A DNA stretch of 39,708 bases, taken from NCBI RefSeq assembly GCF_009857745.1, contig NZ_WWEN01000013.1, positions 1-39,708 of the forward strand, in the 5' to 3' direction. Source of the stretch: Thalassovita mangrovi (lineage in GTDB: Bacteria > Pseudomonadota > Alphaproteobacteria > Rhodobacterales > Rhodobacteraceae). Shown in pieces: positions 8,201-16,027 of the stretch; the stretch's first letter is position 1; each line of letters starts with the position of its first letter. The translations under genes and the position numbers were made by a program. The notes beneath the pieces are model-generated. The model had not been told where the DNA came from and did not search any database. It saw nothing but the letters and a program-made list of their open reading frames with translations.

Positions 8201-9739
8201 ATGACCACACCTTCTGAAACTTCCCTGCCTCCACTTGGCGATTTGACCGTTGCCGCGATCCGCGAGGGGCTTGCCGCAGGCACTTTCACTGCCGAGGATC
8301 TGGCCAATGCCGCGATCGCGCAGGTCAAGGCGATGAACGGCACTTATAACGCGATCATCTTCGAAAACGAGGCCGCGCTGGAGACCGCGCGTGACATCGA
8401 CCGCCGCATCGCCGCGGGCGAACCGGTGGGGGCGCTGGCCGGCGTTCCGATCGTGGTCAAGGATCCGATGGACATGAAGGGGTTCCCCTCGACCGCTGGC
8501 TGGAGGCTGCTCTATTCGGGCACCGGAGGTGTCGATCTGATGCCGGAGCGCGACAGCCCAGTCGTGGCGCGGATGCGTGCGGCAGATGCGGTGATCCTGG
8601 GCAAGACCAATGTGCCGATCCTCAGTGGGACCGGCACACATGCCAACAACAGCTGGGCCGGCCCCACGATCAACCCCGCCGCGCCGGACCGCGCGCCGGG
8701 CGGTTCCAGCGCCGGGACGGCGGCGGCGGTGGCATCGCATATGGCGGTGGTTGGCCTGGCCGAGGAAACCGGCGGTTCGATCCAGAACCCGGCCGCGGCG
8801 CAGGGGCTGGTGGGGATCAAGCCGACCATCGGTCTGGTGCCCAATGCGGGCGTGGTGCCGCTGTCTTCGAACCGCGACGTGGTGGGCCCGATCGCGCGCA
8901 CCGTGGCGGATGCGGCGGAATGCCTGACCGCGCTGGCAGGTTTCACCACCGAGGACCCGAAAACGCTGGCCTCGGTTGGCAAAATCCCTGTCGCAGGCTA
9001 TGCCGCGGGCCTCAGCAAGGACGGTCTCAAGGGTAAACGGCTGGGTCTCTACGGGCCGGGGTGGCGGCCGGATCAGTTGTCGGAGGAGACGGCGGCGCTC
9101 TACGCCCGCGCGCAGAAGGAACTGGAGGCGGCCGGCGCAATCCTTGTGGGGGACCCCTTCGCCGGAACCGATTTCGCCTCGCTTCGGCAGGTGACTCCGG
9201 GCGCGCCCTTCTTCGACGGGCACGGGCTGGAATCACTGCCCTTTGACATCACCAACTATCTGCGCCGTCTCGGGCCGAATGCCGCGTTGAAAAGCTGGGC
9301 GGAGTTCGTGGAGGCAACCAAGGAAGAGGATGTGCTCGCCGAGGGAGGGATCATGGGGTACCTGCATGCGTTGCCGGATTTTGCGCCCTGTCTCGCCGAC
9401 CCCGAAACGCCCCCTGCGCTGCCGGCCTTCATCGAACTGAAGCGGCGTTACCTGGAACTGCTGGACGCGGTCTTCGAAGGTCACGCTTTGGACGGGCTGG
9501 TCTATCCGCAGATGATACAGGAACTGCCCGGGCTGCATTCCGAGGACGTGATCCGCGAGACCACGGTTGGTGAACTGAACATCGCCGGCATCCCGGGGAT
9601 AACGGTGCCTGCGGGCTACTATGCCTCGGGGGCACCATTCGAACTGATCTTCCTCGGCAAGCAGTGGAGTGAAGCGGATCTGATCAGGATGGCTTATGCC
9701 TATGAGCAGGCGACGCTACACCGTAAACCGGCAGTGTAG
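8201..9739 (+). CDS. amidase-signature family amidohydrolase
   Basis: This 512-residue enzyme belongs to the amidase-signature family, which hydrolyses amide bonds with a Ser-cisSer-Lys triad. The residues are visible: Lys87 in VPIVVKDPMD, Ser169 in PGGSSAGT and nucleophile Ser193 in EETGGSIQNPA. Gln follows Ile where many members have Arg, so specificity may differ from GatA. There is no signal peptide, so it is cytoplasmic. ATG 8201 follows GTGAAAGGA by 5 bases. The gene lies 125 bases after livF with no terminator between, so it may be the last gene of the amide operon, giving two unrelated C-N hydrolases (with the nitrilase homologue) in one unit. The natural substrate cannot be read from sequence. 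Confidence 0.88.
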   Translation: MTTPSETSLPPLGDLTVAAIREGLAAGTFTAEDLANAAIAQVKAMNGTYNAIIFENEAALETARDIDRRIAAGEPVGALAGVPIVVKDPMDMKGFPSTAGWRLLYSGTGGVDLMPERDSPVVARMRAADAVILGKTNVPILSGTGTHANNSWAGPTINPAAPDRAPGGSSAGTAAAVASHMAVVGLAEETGGSIQNPAAAQGLVGIKPTIGLVPNAGVVPLSSNRDVVGPIARTVADAAECLTALAGFTTEDPKTLASVGKIPVAGYAAGLSKDGLKGKRLGLYGPGWRPDQLSEETAALYARAQKELEAAGAILVGDPFAGTDFASLRQVTPGAPFFDGHGLESLPFDITNYLRRLGPNAALKSWAEFVEATKEEDVLAEGGIMGYLHALPDFAPCLADPETPPALPAFIELKRRYLELLDAVFEGHALDGLVYPQMIQELPGLHSEDVIRETTVGELNIAGIPGITVPAGYYASGAPFELIFLGKQWSEADLIRMAYAYEQATLHRKPAV

Positions 9740-9999
9740 CGGCGGGGAGAACGCACGCGCGAAGAATGTCCGAGCGAATGGAAGTGCGGGGTGCTCGATT
9801 GAGAAGCTGCTTCATGTCTTGTCTGCGTCGATGACAGTTGCGGCAATGGTCTCATCCGCGGTTTTTCAGCGGATACTTCGGCACCGAAGGCTCCCATTGC
9901 TTGTCGTCTTCGACTCCGTCGACGGGGTGTGGTTTTTGTTTGCCATGTCAGACCTGCCGTTTGACCATGCAAAAAGGGGTGGACGGTGGCTTCTACCCC
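9740..9999. other. no gene recognised between converging genes
   Basis: This stretch separates the + strand amidase from the - strand molybdoenzyme. It holds no open frame with family resemblance. A runs-of-T segment near 9937-9944 and the terminator at 9971-10000 are the only structures I can name. Confidence 0.4.
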
Positions 10000-10000
10000 T
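9971..10000 (-). terminator. weak intrinsic terminator of the molybdoenzyme gene
   Basis: Read on the - strand, AGGGGT (10000-9995) pairs with ACCCCT (9980-9975) across a 14-base loop and runs into TTTTT (9975-9971). The stem touches the stop codon. The long loop makes it modest. Confidence 0.45.
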
Positions 10001-12252
10001 CAGGTCTCGATTGTCACAACCTCAACAAGGGCTGTATGCGCACTGCAACCCTGGCCTAATCGGGAAGTGCCTACGTCCCTCGTCAGTACATTCGGATTTC
10101 CGTGAAGATCGATGTTGCCGCCAGGATCGCCATACCAGGCACCGGTGGGTAAGGCCACCACGCCTGGACGTATGTTCTCAGAGACCATGGCCCGTGCGCG
10201 GCAGGCACCTCGGGAATTAAATACTCGGACGAGATCACCGGTATGGATTCCCCGGGTTATTGCGTCTTCGGGGTGGATCACCAGTTTTTCGGGCCTTTCA
10301 CCTTCCTTATCGGCGAGCGCACTTTCAAGCTGGCTGTGAAGTTTGTCACCCGGCTGCGGTGATACAAGGTGAAGAGGGGCGGCCACCGTTGCCGTTCCCA
10401 GCCATTCCGAGGGTGGGAGCCAGATCGGGTGACCTGGGCAGTCGTCGTAGCCAAAGCTTTCGATCGTCTCAGAAAAGATTTCAATCCTTCCCGACGGGGT
10501 CCCGAGCGGTGTGGCCTCTGGATCCTCGCGGAAGGGGGCAAAGAAAGTGCGATTGGGACCCTCCGCACGAATGGGTAGGCGAACCCAGTTCCGGGCCTTC
10601 AAGGTCTCCAGATCGGGCACCTCGATTTGCCCCTTGGCCGCGAGGTTGCGGTATTCTTCGTAGAGAAGTGATATCCAATCCGCCGCAGTGCGGTCCTCAG
10701 TGAATGTGTCGCCCGAACCGAGGCGCTCGGCCAATCCGCTGAAGATTGCATAATCATCACGGGCTTCACCTACAGGCGGGATCAATTGAGGCATGTAAAA
10801 CAGGTAGTCGTCGAGGTTCGATCGCCCGATGTCTTCACGTTCATAAGGGGTCGTCGCCGGAAACACGATGTCGGCGCGTTTGGCGGTCGCGGTCCACCAG
10901 GGTTCGTTCACGATGATCGTCTCGGGACCTTTCCATGCTTCGTGCAGGGCATTCAGATCCTGATGGTGGTGATAGGGATTGCCGCCGGCCCAGTAGATCA
11001 GGCGGATGTCAGGATAGGGTTCGCGTCGTCCGTTAAAATCGTAGGGCTGGCCGGGATTGCGCAGCATGTCACCGATCCGCGCGACCGGGATCACTTTTTT
11101 GATCGGGTTCTCAAGCTGCGAGAAGGTCATGCCTCGAAGCCCGATGAGTGACTTGCCAACCCCTCCTATGGCGCCGTAGCCGTAGCCTACTCCACCACCG
11201 GGGAGGCCGATCTGGCCGAGCATCGCAGCGAGAACGGCCGACATCCAGTATGGCTGCTCGCCATGCTCCCCCCTCTGCAACGACCAGGCGACGGTGATAA
11301 ACGTGCGGGTCGTCGCCATCCGTCGCGCAAGCTCATCGATCGCCCCGGGATCTACGCCGCAGAGCGACGCTGCCCATTCTGGGGTCTTGGGCTGGCCGTC
11401 GGTTTCACCCATCAGGTAGGGGCGAAAGCGCTCGAAGCCGACGGTGTAGCGGGCAAGGAAATCGTGGTTGGTCAGCCCCTCGCTTTCCAGAACATATGCA
11501 AGCGCGAGCATTATCGCTGTATCAGAGGCCGGCCGACTGGGAAGCCAATCGCAGCCTTCCGGCGCGTCCGTGCGCTGTGGGCCGATATTGGTACAGCGAA
11601 TGCCTTTGGCGGCGAAGCGGTCGAACCACCCCGCCGTTTCATGCTCTGTGATCCCGCCCATGCTGACTTGCGAATTCTTGGGATTGATACCCCCGAACAT
11701 CACCAGCGTCTCTGTGTGGTCGTGGATGGTCTGCCAGCCATCCTGATGTTCGTAGAGTAGTTTGAGAAAATCCACACCGAAGACGTGCGGCATGATCGAC
11801 TGTGCGCAGCCCGTAGAGTAGCTGCCGAACGACGCGACGTAGCCGCCGATACAGTTCAGAAAACGGTGAACCTGGCTTTGCGCATGGTGAAAGCGTCCAG
11901 CCGAACCCCAGCCATAGGATCCACCGAAGATCGCCTCGTTGCCATAGGTGCGACGCACCCGACCGATCTCTTCGGCCGCGATATCGAGCGCCTCGTCCCA
12001 AGGTAGTTCAATGAAGTCCTCATGACCTCTCCCATCGCGTTCGCGTTTCGCTAGCCATCCACGGCGGATGGAGGGGCGCGAGACCCGCGTTCGGTGATGG
12101 ACGGCGGCGGGCAAGATGTCGGGGATATGGGGCGGGTTAGGGTCACTTTGAAATGGCCGTGTGGCGACGATCCGGTCGCCCTCGACATCCACTTCGAACG
12201 CGCCCCAGTGGCTTGACGTAACCTTCGTCTGCTTCGCAAAACTGTTGGCCAA
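10000..12252 (-). CDS. bisC: cytoplasmic molybdopterin S/N-oxide reductase, BisC/TorZ type
   Basis: This 750-residue protein is a DMSO-reductase-family enzyme binding bis-molybdopterin guanine dinucleotide. Hallmarks are WDEALDIAAEEIGRVRRTYGNEAIFGGSYGWGSAGRFHHAQSQ, then SYSTGCAQSIMPHVFG, where Ser146 is the expected molybdenum ligand as in DMSO, TMAO and biotin sulfoxide reductases. The C-terminal cofactor-binding domain includes HLVSPQPGDKLHSQL and GACRARAMVSENIRPGVVALPTGAWYGD. No N-terminal twin-arginine signal and no Cys cluster for Fe-S are present, so a soluble cytoplasmic reductase like BisC is most likely, reducing biotin sulfoxide, methionine sulfoxide or an N-oxide. It stands alone: no chaperone (TorD type), cytochrome or sensor gene adjoins it. 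The substrate call is inference. Confidence 0.85.
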   Translation of the reverse strand: MANSFAKQTKVTSSHWGAFEVDVEGDRIVATRPFQSDPNPPHIPDILPAAVHHRTRVSRPSIRRGWLAKRERDGRGHEDFIELPWDEALDIAAEEIGRVRRTYGNEAIFGGSYGWGSAGRFHHAQSQVHRFLNCIGGYVASFGSYSTGCAQSIMPHVFGVDFLKLLYEHQDGWQTIHDHTETLVMFGGINPKNSQVSMGGITEHETAGWFDRFAAKGIRCTNIGPQRTDAPEGCDWLPSRPASDTAIMLALAYVLESEGLTNHDFLARYTVGFERFRPYLMGETDGQPKTPEWAASLCGVDPGAIDELARRMATTRTFITVAWSLQRGEHGEQPYWMSAVLAAMLGQIGLPGGGVGYGYGAIGGVGKSLIGLRGMTFSQLENPIKKVIPVARIGDMLRNPGQPYDFNGRREPYPDIRLIYWAGGNPYHHHQDLNALHEAWKGPETIIVNEPWWTATAKRADIVFPATTPYEREDIGRSNLDDYLFYMPQLIPPVGEARDDYAIFSGLAERLGSGDTFTEDRTAADWISLLYEEYRNLAAKGQIEVPDLETLKARNWVRLPIRAEGPNRTFFAPFREDPEATPLGTPSGRIEIFSETIESFGYDDCPGHPIWLPPSEWLGTATVAAPLHLVSPQPGDKLHSQLESALADKEGERPEKLVIHPEDAITRGIHTGDLVRVFNSRGACRARAMVSENIRPGVVALPTGAWYGDPGGNIDLHGNPNVLTRDVGTSRLGQGCSAHTALVEVVTIET

Positions 12253-12722
12253 ATGCGCCTCCCGAGAAATGGCTGAAATGTGTCTCTAGCGACAAGACTA
12301 TACCAAAACCATTGTTTCGATAAATCGTGTTCCCATGGGTGCCTTATCGGATAAACGCTGTCTAAATTGGTTCCGCTACAGACGTTTGGAGGATTAACGA
12401 ATTTCGGCTTCGAGCCCCAGCGGGCTTTGGGGTGATAAGCACCAATTGGCTTGTCCAATTTGATTGTTAGAGCATAACCGAATGGCGCTCACCCTATTTC
12501 TGGTCCAATAGGCTGATCGATGTTCACACTCGACATCGCAATTCCGTTCGACAACGGCGGTTGCGGGCCCCCGTAACCAATCTTTCCAATAAATATCAAT
12601 GTGTCACCAGTCGCCTCCTGAGGCGGATGGTTGCGTTGCGATCCCCGCGATGGAAGCACTGTGGAAGCAAATGATACCGGTTCCCTGCATCGCGCCCGGG
12701 CGGTTGCGTTTCGGCCGGGGTG
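12253..12722. other. AT-richer upstream region of the molybdoenzyme; no gene
   Basis: No open frame here has recognisable similarity. The stretch 12253-12610 is visibly richer in A/T than its flanks. It holds the perfect inverted repeat listed at 12444-12460 and a small AGCCC-CAGC-GGGCT hairpin at 12413-12426. The promoter of the molybdoenzyme should lie here; the other end abuts the stop of the LysR gene. Confidence 0.45.
12444..12460. promoter_or_regulatory. candidate operator AATTGG-N5-CCAATT upstream of the molybdoenzyme
   Basis: A perfect 6-5-6 inverted repeat (AATTGG CTTGT CCAATT) lies about 190 bases before the molybdoenzyme start. A further TGGTCCAAT-like half-palindrome occurs at 12501-12509. 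This is typical of a dimeric repressor site, but no regulator gene for it is adjacent. Function is inference. Confidence 0.4.
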
Positions 12723-13691
12723 TCAGGTCTTTTCCGGGAAAACCTCTTCCGACAGCCAGTGCCTGAAGTCCGCGAGCAGGGGATCGCGGCCGCGCTGTGG
12801 AGAAGAGACCATGTAATAGTCGAACGGGGAATCCATCGCATGGGGCGTAGGCGCGACAAGCCGTCCGCTGGAAATGCCACGTCGCACCAGCTGCGACCGG
12901 CCAAGCGCCACACCGGCGCCATCAAGGGCCGCCTGAACCGCCAAGGAACTTTCGGACACGTTCAGCACTTCGGGCAGCACCGTCTGCGCGGCGCCGAAAT
13001 GGTCCAGCCATTCGATCCAACTGACCGGTCCCAGGTCATGCACCAGCGGGTAGTTTGCAAGATCGGACAGGTCCAGCGACCGCCGCGATGGTTCCAGAAG
13101 TGCCGGCGCGCACACCGGTGTCAGCGTTTCTCCGGCCAGATGATCGGCGATCACCCCTGGCCATTTCCCCGGTCCATACCTGATAGCGCAGTCAAAGCCG
13201 GCCTCGGCCGGGTCCACCAGGGCCGAGGCGGTTTCGATCTTCAGCGACACGTCGGGAAAGGCGCTGCGGAAGCTGGCGAAATGCGGCATCAGGCACAGAA
13301 GCGCAATCGACTGGGTGGTGCTGACGGCAAGCACCCGGTCCGCTTTTGACGACGGTAAAGAACTGCGGAATGCGGCGCGGCGGGTCGCGGCACGCAGCCT
13401 CTGGATGGCGGGGCGGATATCGAGCAGATAAGATTGCCCGGCTTCGGTCAGGCGCAGCCCGTTCGGCCGCCTTTCGAAAAGCTTCACGCCCAGGGCCGCC
13501 TCCAGCGCCTTGATGCGCTGGCTGACCGCGGATTGCGTGACATTGAGCTCAAGCGCGGCGGCGGTGAAGCCCAGATGCCGCGCGGCCGCCTCGAAGATCC
13601 GGATCGATTCCAGCGGCACACCGGCTTCCACACCGCCGCCACCATTAGCAGTGCTTGGCCTTATGCTTAGATTATTTCGTTTGTCAGGCAT
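12723..13691 (-). CDS. LysR-family regulator divergent from an EamA exporter (GcvA-like)
   Basis: This 322-residue regulator has an N-terminal winged helix-turn-helix (about residues 25-85, with LESIRIFEAAARHLGFTAAALELNVTQSAVSQRI and KLFERRPNGLRLTEAG) and a C-terminal effector domain of the periplasmic-binding fold with DCAIRYGPGKWPG and LGRSQLVRRGISSGRLV, a pattern seen in the GcvA/AmpR-like branch. I place the start at 13691; the frame is open to 13757 but would run through the divergent promoter. About 25 residues before the helix-turn-helix are poorly conserved. It is transcribed away from the exporter gene, with a perfect T-N11-A palindrome between them, so it probably controls that exporter and itself. 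Confidence 0.85.
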   Translation of the reverse strand: MPDKRNNLSIRPSTANGGGGVEAGVPLESIRIFEAAARHLGFTAAALELNVTQSAVSQRIKALEAALGVKLFERRPNGLRLTEAGQSYLLDIRPAIQRLRAATRRAAFRSSLPSSKADRVLAVSTTQSIALLCLMPHFASFRSAFPDVSLKIETASALVDPAEAGFDCAIRYGPGKWPGVIADHLAGETLTPVCAPALLEPSRRSLDLSDLANYPLVHDLGPVSWIEWLDHFGAAQTVLPEVLNVSESSLAVQAALDGAGVALGRSQLVRRGISSGRLVAPTPHAMDSPFDYYMVSSPQRGRDPLLADFRHWLSEEVFPEKT

Positions 13692-13708
13692 GAGTTGAGC
13701 TGTTTTCA

Positions 13709-13731
13709 CATTAGCAAACATCAACCTAATG
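13709..13731. promoter_or_regulatory. LysR-type operator CATTAG-N11-CTAATG
   Basis: A perfect 6-11-6 inverted repeat, with the T-N11-A core of LysR-family sites, sits in the 53-base gap between the divergent LysR and exporter genes. It ends 13 bases before the exporter start, close to both promoters. Confidence 0.7.
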
Positions 13732-13744
13732 CGAATTCTCCAAC

Positions 13745-14638
13745 ATGCCAATTCCACACCTTCTTCTCGGGCTTCTCGTGGCCTTGTTCTGGGCCGCGAA
13801 CTTCATTGCCGTGCGCCTTGGCCTCGACGCCGGCCTGTCGCCCGCCTTGCTCACCGCGCTGCGCTTTCTGGCCGTCGCGATGCTGGCACCCTTCGTCCCG
13901 CGCCCCTTCGGATGGCCGACCATTCTGGCGCTAGGCGCGGCGATCGGGATTGGTCAGCTCGGGCTTTCCACGCTGGCCATTGCGGTGGGTCTGTCCCCTG
14001 GCATCGCGTCGCTGGCGATGCAGACGCAGGCCTTCTTCACGGTGGTGCTTGCCGCCGTGTTCCTTGGTGAGGCGCCGAAGATCAATCAGGTTCTGGGGAT
14101 GCTGATCGCCGGGGCCGGTATCGCCGCCTTGGGGTTTGGCCAAGACGCCACCGGCGGCGCGCCGTGGCTTGGCATCGTGTTGATCCTTTGCGCGGCGCTG
14201 TCCTGGGCGGCGTCGAATATCCTGCTGCGGCGCCAGCGCAACGCGGCATCCCCAATCGCGATTGCCGTCTGGGTCGCCACCATATCGGCACTGCCTCTCC
14301 TGCTGCTGTCCTGGTCGCTCGAGGGGCCGCCTCTCGACGTTCTGTCCTCGGTGAAGGCCCCCGCATGGGCCTTGGGCGTGGTGATCTATTCCGCCGTTTT
14401 TTCCACTCTGGCGGCAACCAGCATCTGGTCCTGGCTGCTGGGCCGTCACCCGGCCAACCAGGTGGCGCCGCTTTCGCTTCTGGTGCCTGTTTTTGGCCTT
14501 TCGCTGTCCGCCTTGGTTCTCGGGGAACGGTTTTCGGCGCTGGACATGATCGCGGCGGCGCTGGTGATGGTGGGGCTGGTTCTGTTTCTGTTGCCAAAAC
14601 GCGTGCGCAATGAACCGGCCCCGGCGCGGGGCCGCTGA
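13745..14638 (+). CDS. EamA/DMT-superfamily membrane exporter
   Basis: This 297-residue protein is a ten-helix drug/metabolite transporter made of two EamA repeats of about 140 residues. The repeats show FWAANFIAVRLGL near the first N-terminus and LSWAASNILLRRQ near the second. The helices GIASLAMQTQAFFTVVLAAVFLGE and NQVAPLSLLVPVFGLSLSALVLGE are the matching late helices of each repeat. The pattern is that of the O-acetylserine/cysteine exporter branch (EamA/YdeD), and metabolite efflux is the likely role. No clear Shine-Dalgarno precedes ATG 13745; the start is set by the conserved first helix. It is divergent from the LysR gene and followed closely by a hydrolase gene. Confidence 0.87.
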   Translation: MPIPHLLLGLLVALFWAANFIAVRLGLDAGLSPALLTALRFLAVAMLAPFVPRPFGWPTILALGAAIGIGQLGLSTLAIAVGLSPGIASLAMQTQAFFTVVLAAVFLGEAPKINQVLGMLIAGAGIAALGFGQDATGGAPWLGIVLILCAALSWAASNILLRRQRNAASPIAIAVWVATISALPLLLLSWSLEGPPLDVLSSVKAPAWALGVVIYSAVFSTLAATSIWSWLLGRHPANQVAPLSLLVPVFGLSLSALVLGERFSALDMIAAALVMVGLVLFLLPKRVRNEPAPARGR

Positions 14639-14665
14639 TCCAAATCGCAAAGAGATGAGGTGAAA

Positions 14666-15661
14666 ATGAATTGGGTCATGTTTGTCGTCGCCGGTCTGCT
14701 TGGCCTTCTTGCCCTTATGTTGCTGCTGATCTGCGCCATGGTGTTCTGGCCCCGGACGCATCCGTTCCTTGCGGGCGGGCGCACGGCCGAGGAATACCGG
14801 GCCATCGAGATCGCCAACGGGGTGGTTTTCGATCAGGTCTTCCGGTTCCGGTCCGAGCAGTACGATATCGACGACGGCGGGGTTATCGCAGCCCGGCTAT
14901 TCGGTGACGGCGCGGCGCGGGATGTCATCGTTCTGATCCACGGGATCGGCGCGGCGGGGGAGCGGTGGAACAATCCGGCCGGGCTGCTGGCCGGGGCAAC
15001 GGGTGCGCAGGTGGTCGTGCTGGACTTGCGCGGCCACAACCGGTCGAGCGGCCGGCGTTACGACCTCAACCGGATCGGCCAGTATGAGGATGATCTGGCG
15101 CAGGTCATTGCGGCGATCCGGTCCGAAAACCCGGGCGCGCGCGTTTGGCTGGCGGGGCATTCCATGGGCGGGGGCGTTGTGCTTCGGTTCGCGTTGAAGG
15201 CGGACCGGCCGCAGGTTGCGGGCTACCTTCTGTTCGCGCCGGTGTTCGGCCCGGGGCCGACGGCGCCGCGTTCGCCCCCGGCCGATCCCGTGCTTCGCAT
15301 CGACCGCGCGCGGATGACGGGGCTGATCCTTCTGAATCTGGCGGGCATTCGGCGTTTCAACCATCTGCCGGTCGCCTACCTGAATGCGCCGCCGGATTTC
15401 CCGGCCTATTCCTTTGCCGCGATGGCATCGTCTCTGCCTTTGCCGCCGCAAACGGCAGGGGACGGGCTGAGCGCAATGGAAGCTCCGTTCCTGATCGTCG
15501 CCGGGGCCGAGGATATGGCGGTGTATGCCGAAGGGTATCGTGACGTCGTGGCGGCGCATGACAAGGGGCGGGTGGAGATCATACCCGGTCTTGGGCATGA
15601 CAGCTTGCTGAACGAACGCGGAACTTATGCAGTGATCACGCAGTGGTTCCGGCAGCAGTGA
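14666..15661 (+). CDS. membrane-anchored alpha/beta hydrolase
   Basis: This 331-residue protein has one N-terminal membrane helix (about 3-28) and an alpha/beta-hydrolase domain. The oxyanion motif is IHGIGAAGE (91-99), the nucleophile elbow GHSMGG holds Ser166, and Asp283 (VAGAEDMAV) and His311 (GLGHDSL) complete the triad. The pattern suggests a serine esterase or lysophospholipase-like enzyme (a LIHGIG and GHSMGGG arrangement), tethered to the inner membrane. ATG 14666 follows GAGG by 5 bases; an in-frame GTG at 14660 overlaps that site. It lies 27 bases after the exporter stop and is probably co-transcribed. Substrate not recognisable. Confidence 0.85.
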   Translation: MNWVMFVVAGLLGLLALMLLLICAMVFWPRTHPFLAGGRTAEEYRAIEIANGVVFDQVFRFRSEQYDIDDGGVIAARLFGDGAARDVIVLIHGIGAAGERWNNPAGLLAGATGAQVVVLDLRGHNRSSGRRYDLNRIGQYEDDLAQVIAAIRSENPGARVWLAGHSMGGGVVLRFALKADRPQVAGYLLFAPVFGPGPTAPRSPPADPVLRIDRARMTGLILLNLAGIRRFNHLPVAYLNAPPDFPAYSFAAMASSLPLPPQTAGDGLSAMEAPFLIVAGAEDMAVYAEGYRDVVAAHDKGRVEIIPGLGHDSLLNERGTYAVITQWFRQQ

Positions 15662-16027
15662 ACCGGCGGCGGCGTGAGCACCTGAGGCGATGCCTGTGTA
15701 TTCGACCGCTTTCCGAGCGAAGTACCGGCTTCGGAGATGCTCTGCTCGCATACGTGCGTCTCCTCGAGACCGACGGCGCCGCAAGCTGTATTTTTGAGTA
15801 AACATCTCCTTCGGGCTGGGAACCGTCATTAGCTGCTTGGGATATGGCGGTCAGCTTTGGGCCGGGCGTAGCGGATCGGATATTCTGCCCACGCAGAATG
15901 CTGTGGCCCGGCACACGGCAAGTAGGGTCAAAGCTTGTTTTCTCTGCGGTTGCGCCGCCCTTAATTGCCAACGTCGGGTTGGCGCTGTAGCGGACCGAGG
16001 CGGATCGGAAGCACCATCATGCCGCCG
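15662..16027. other. non-coding stretch between hydrolase and dnaE2
   Basis: No gene is supported here. It contains copy A of the dispersed repeat (15813-15858). Its right half has several GC-rich runs such as GGTTGGCGCTGTAGCGGACC that look like decayed repetitive sequence. Both flanking genes end here (convergent), yet I see no strong terminator. Confidence 0.4.
15813..15858 (+). repeat. dispersed repeat, copy A
   Basis: GGGCTGGGAACCGTCATTAG at 15813-15832 continues with CTGCT. It matches copy B at 21310-21334 at 21 of 25 positions in the same orientation. Both copies go on to a second block like CAGCTTTGGGCCG, and in both an AGCTG/CAGCT-type hairpin can form. The two copies bracket imuA-imuB-dnaE2. 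Confidence 0.6.

Noticed and set aside
12051-12458. 135-codon open frame on the - strand spanning the molybdoenzyme start
   Set aside because: Overlaps the real N-terminus in another phase; no similarity to a known family and no ribosome-binding site.
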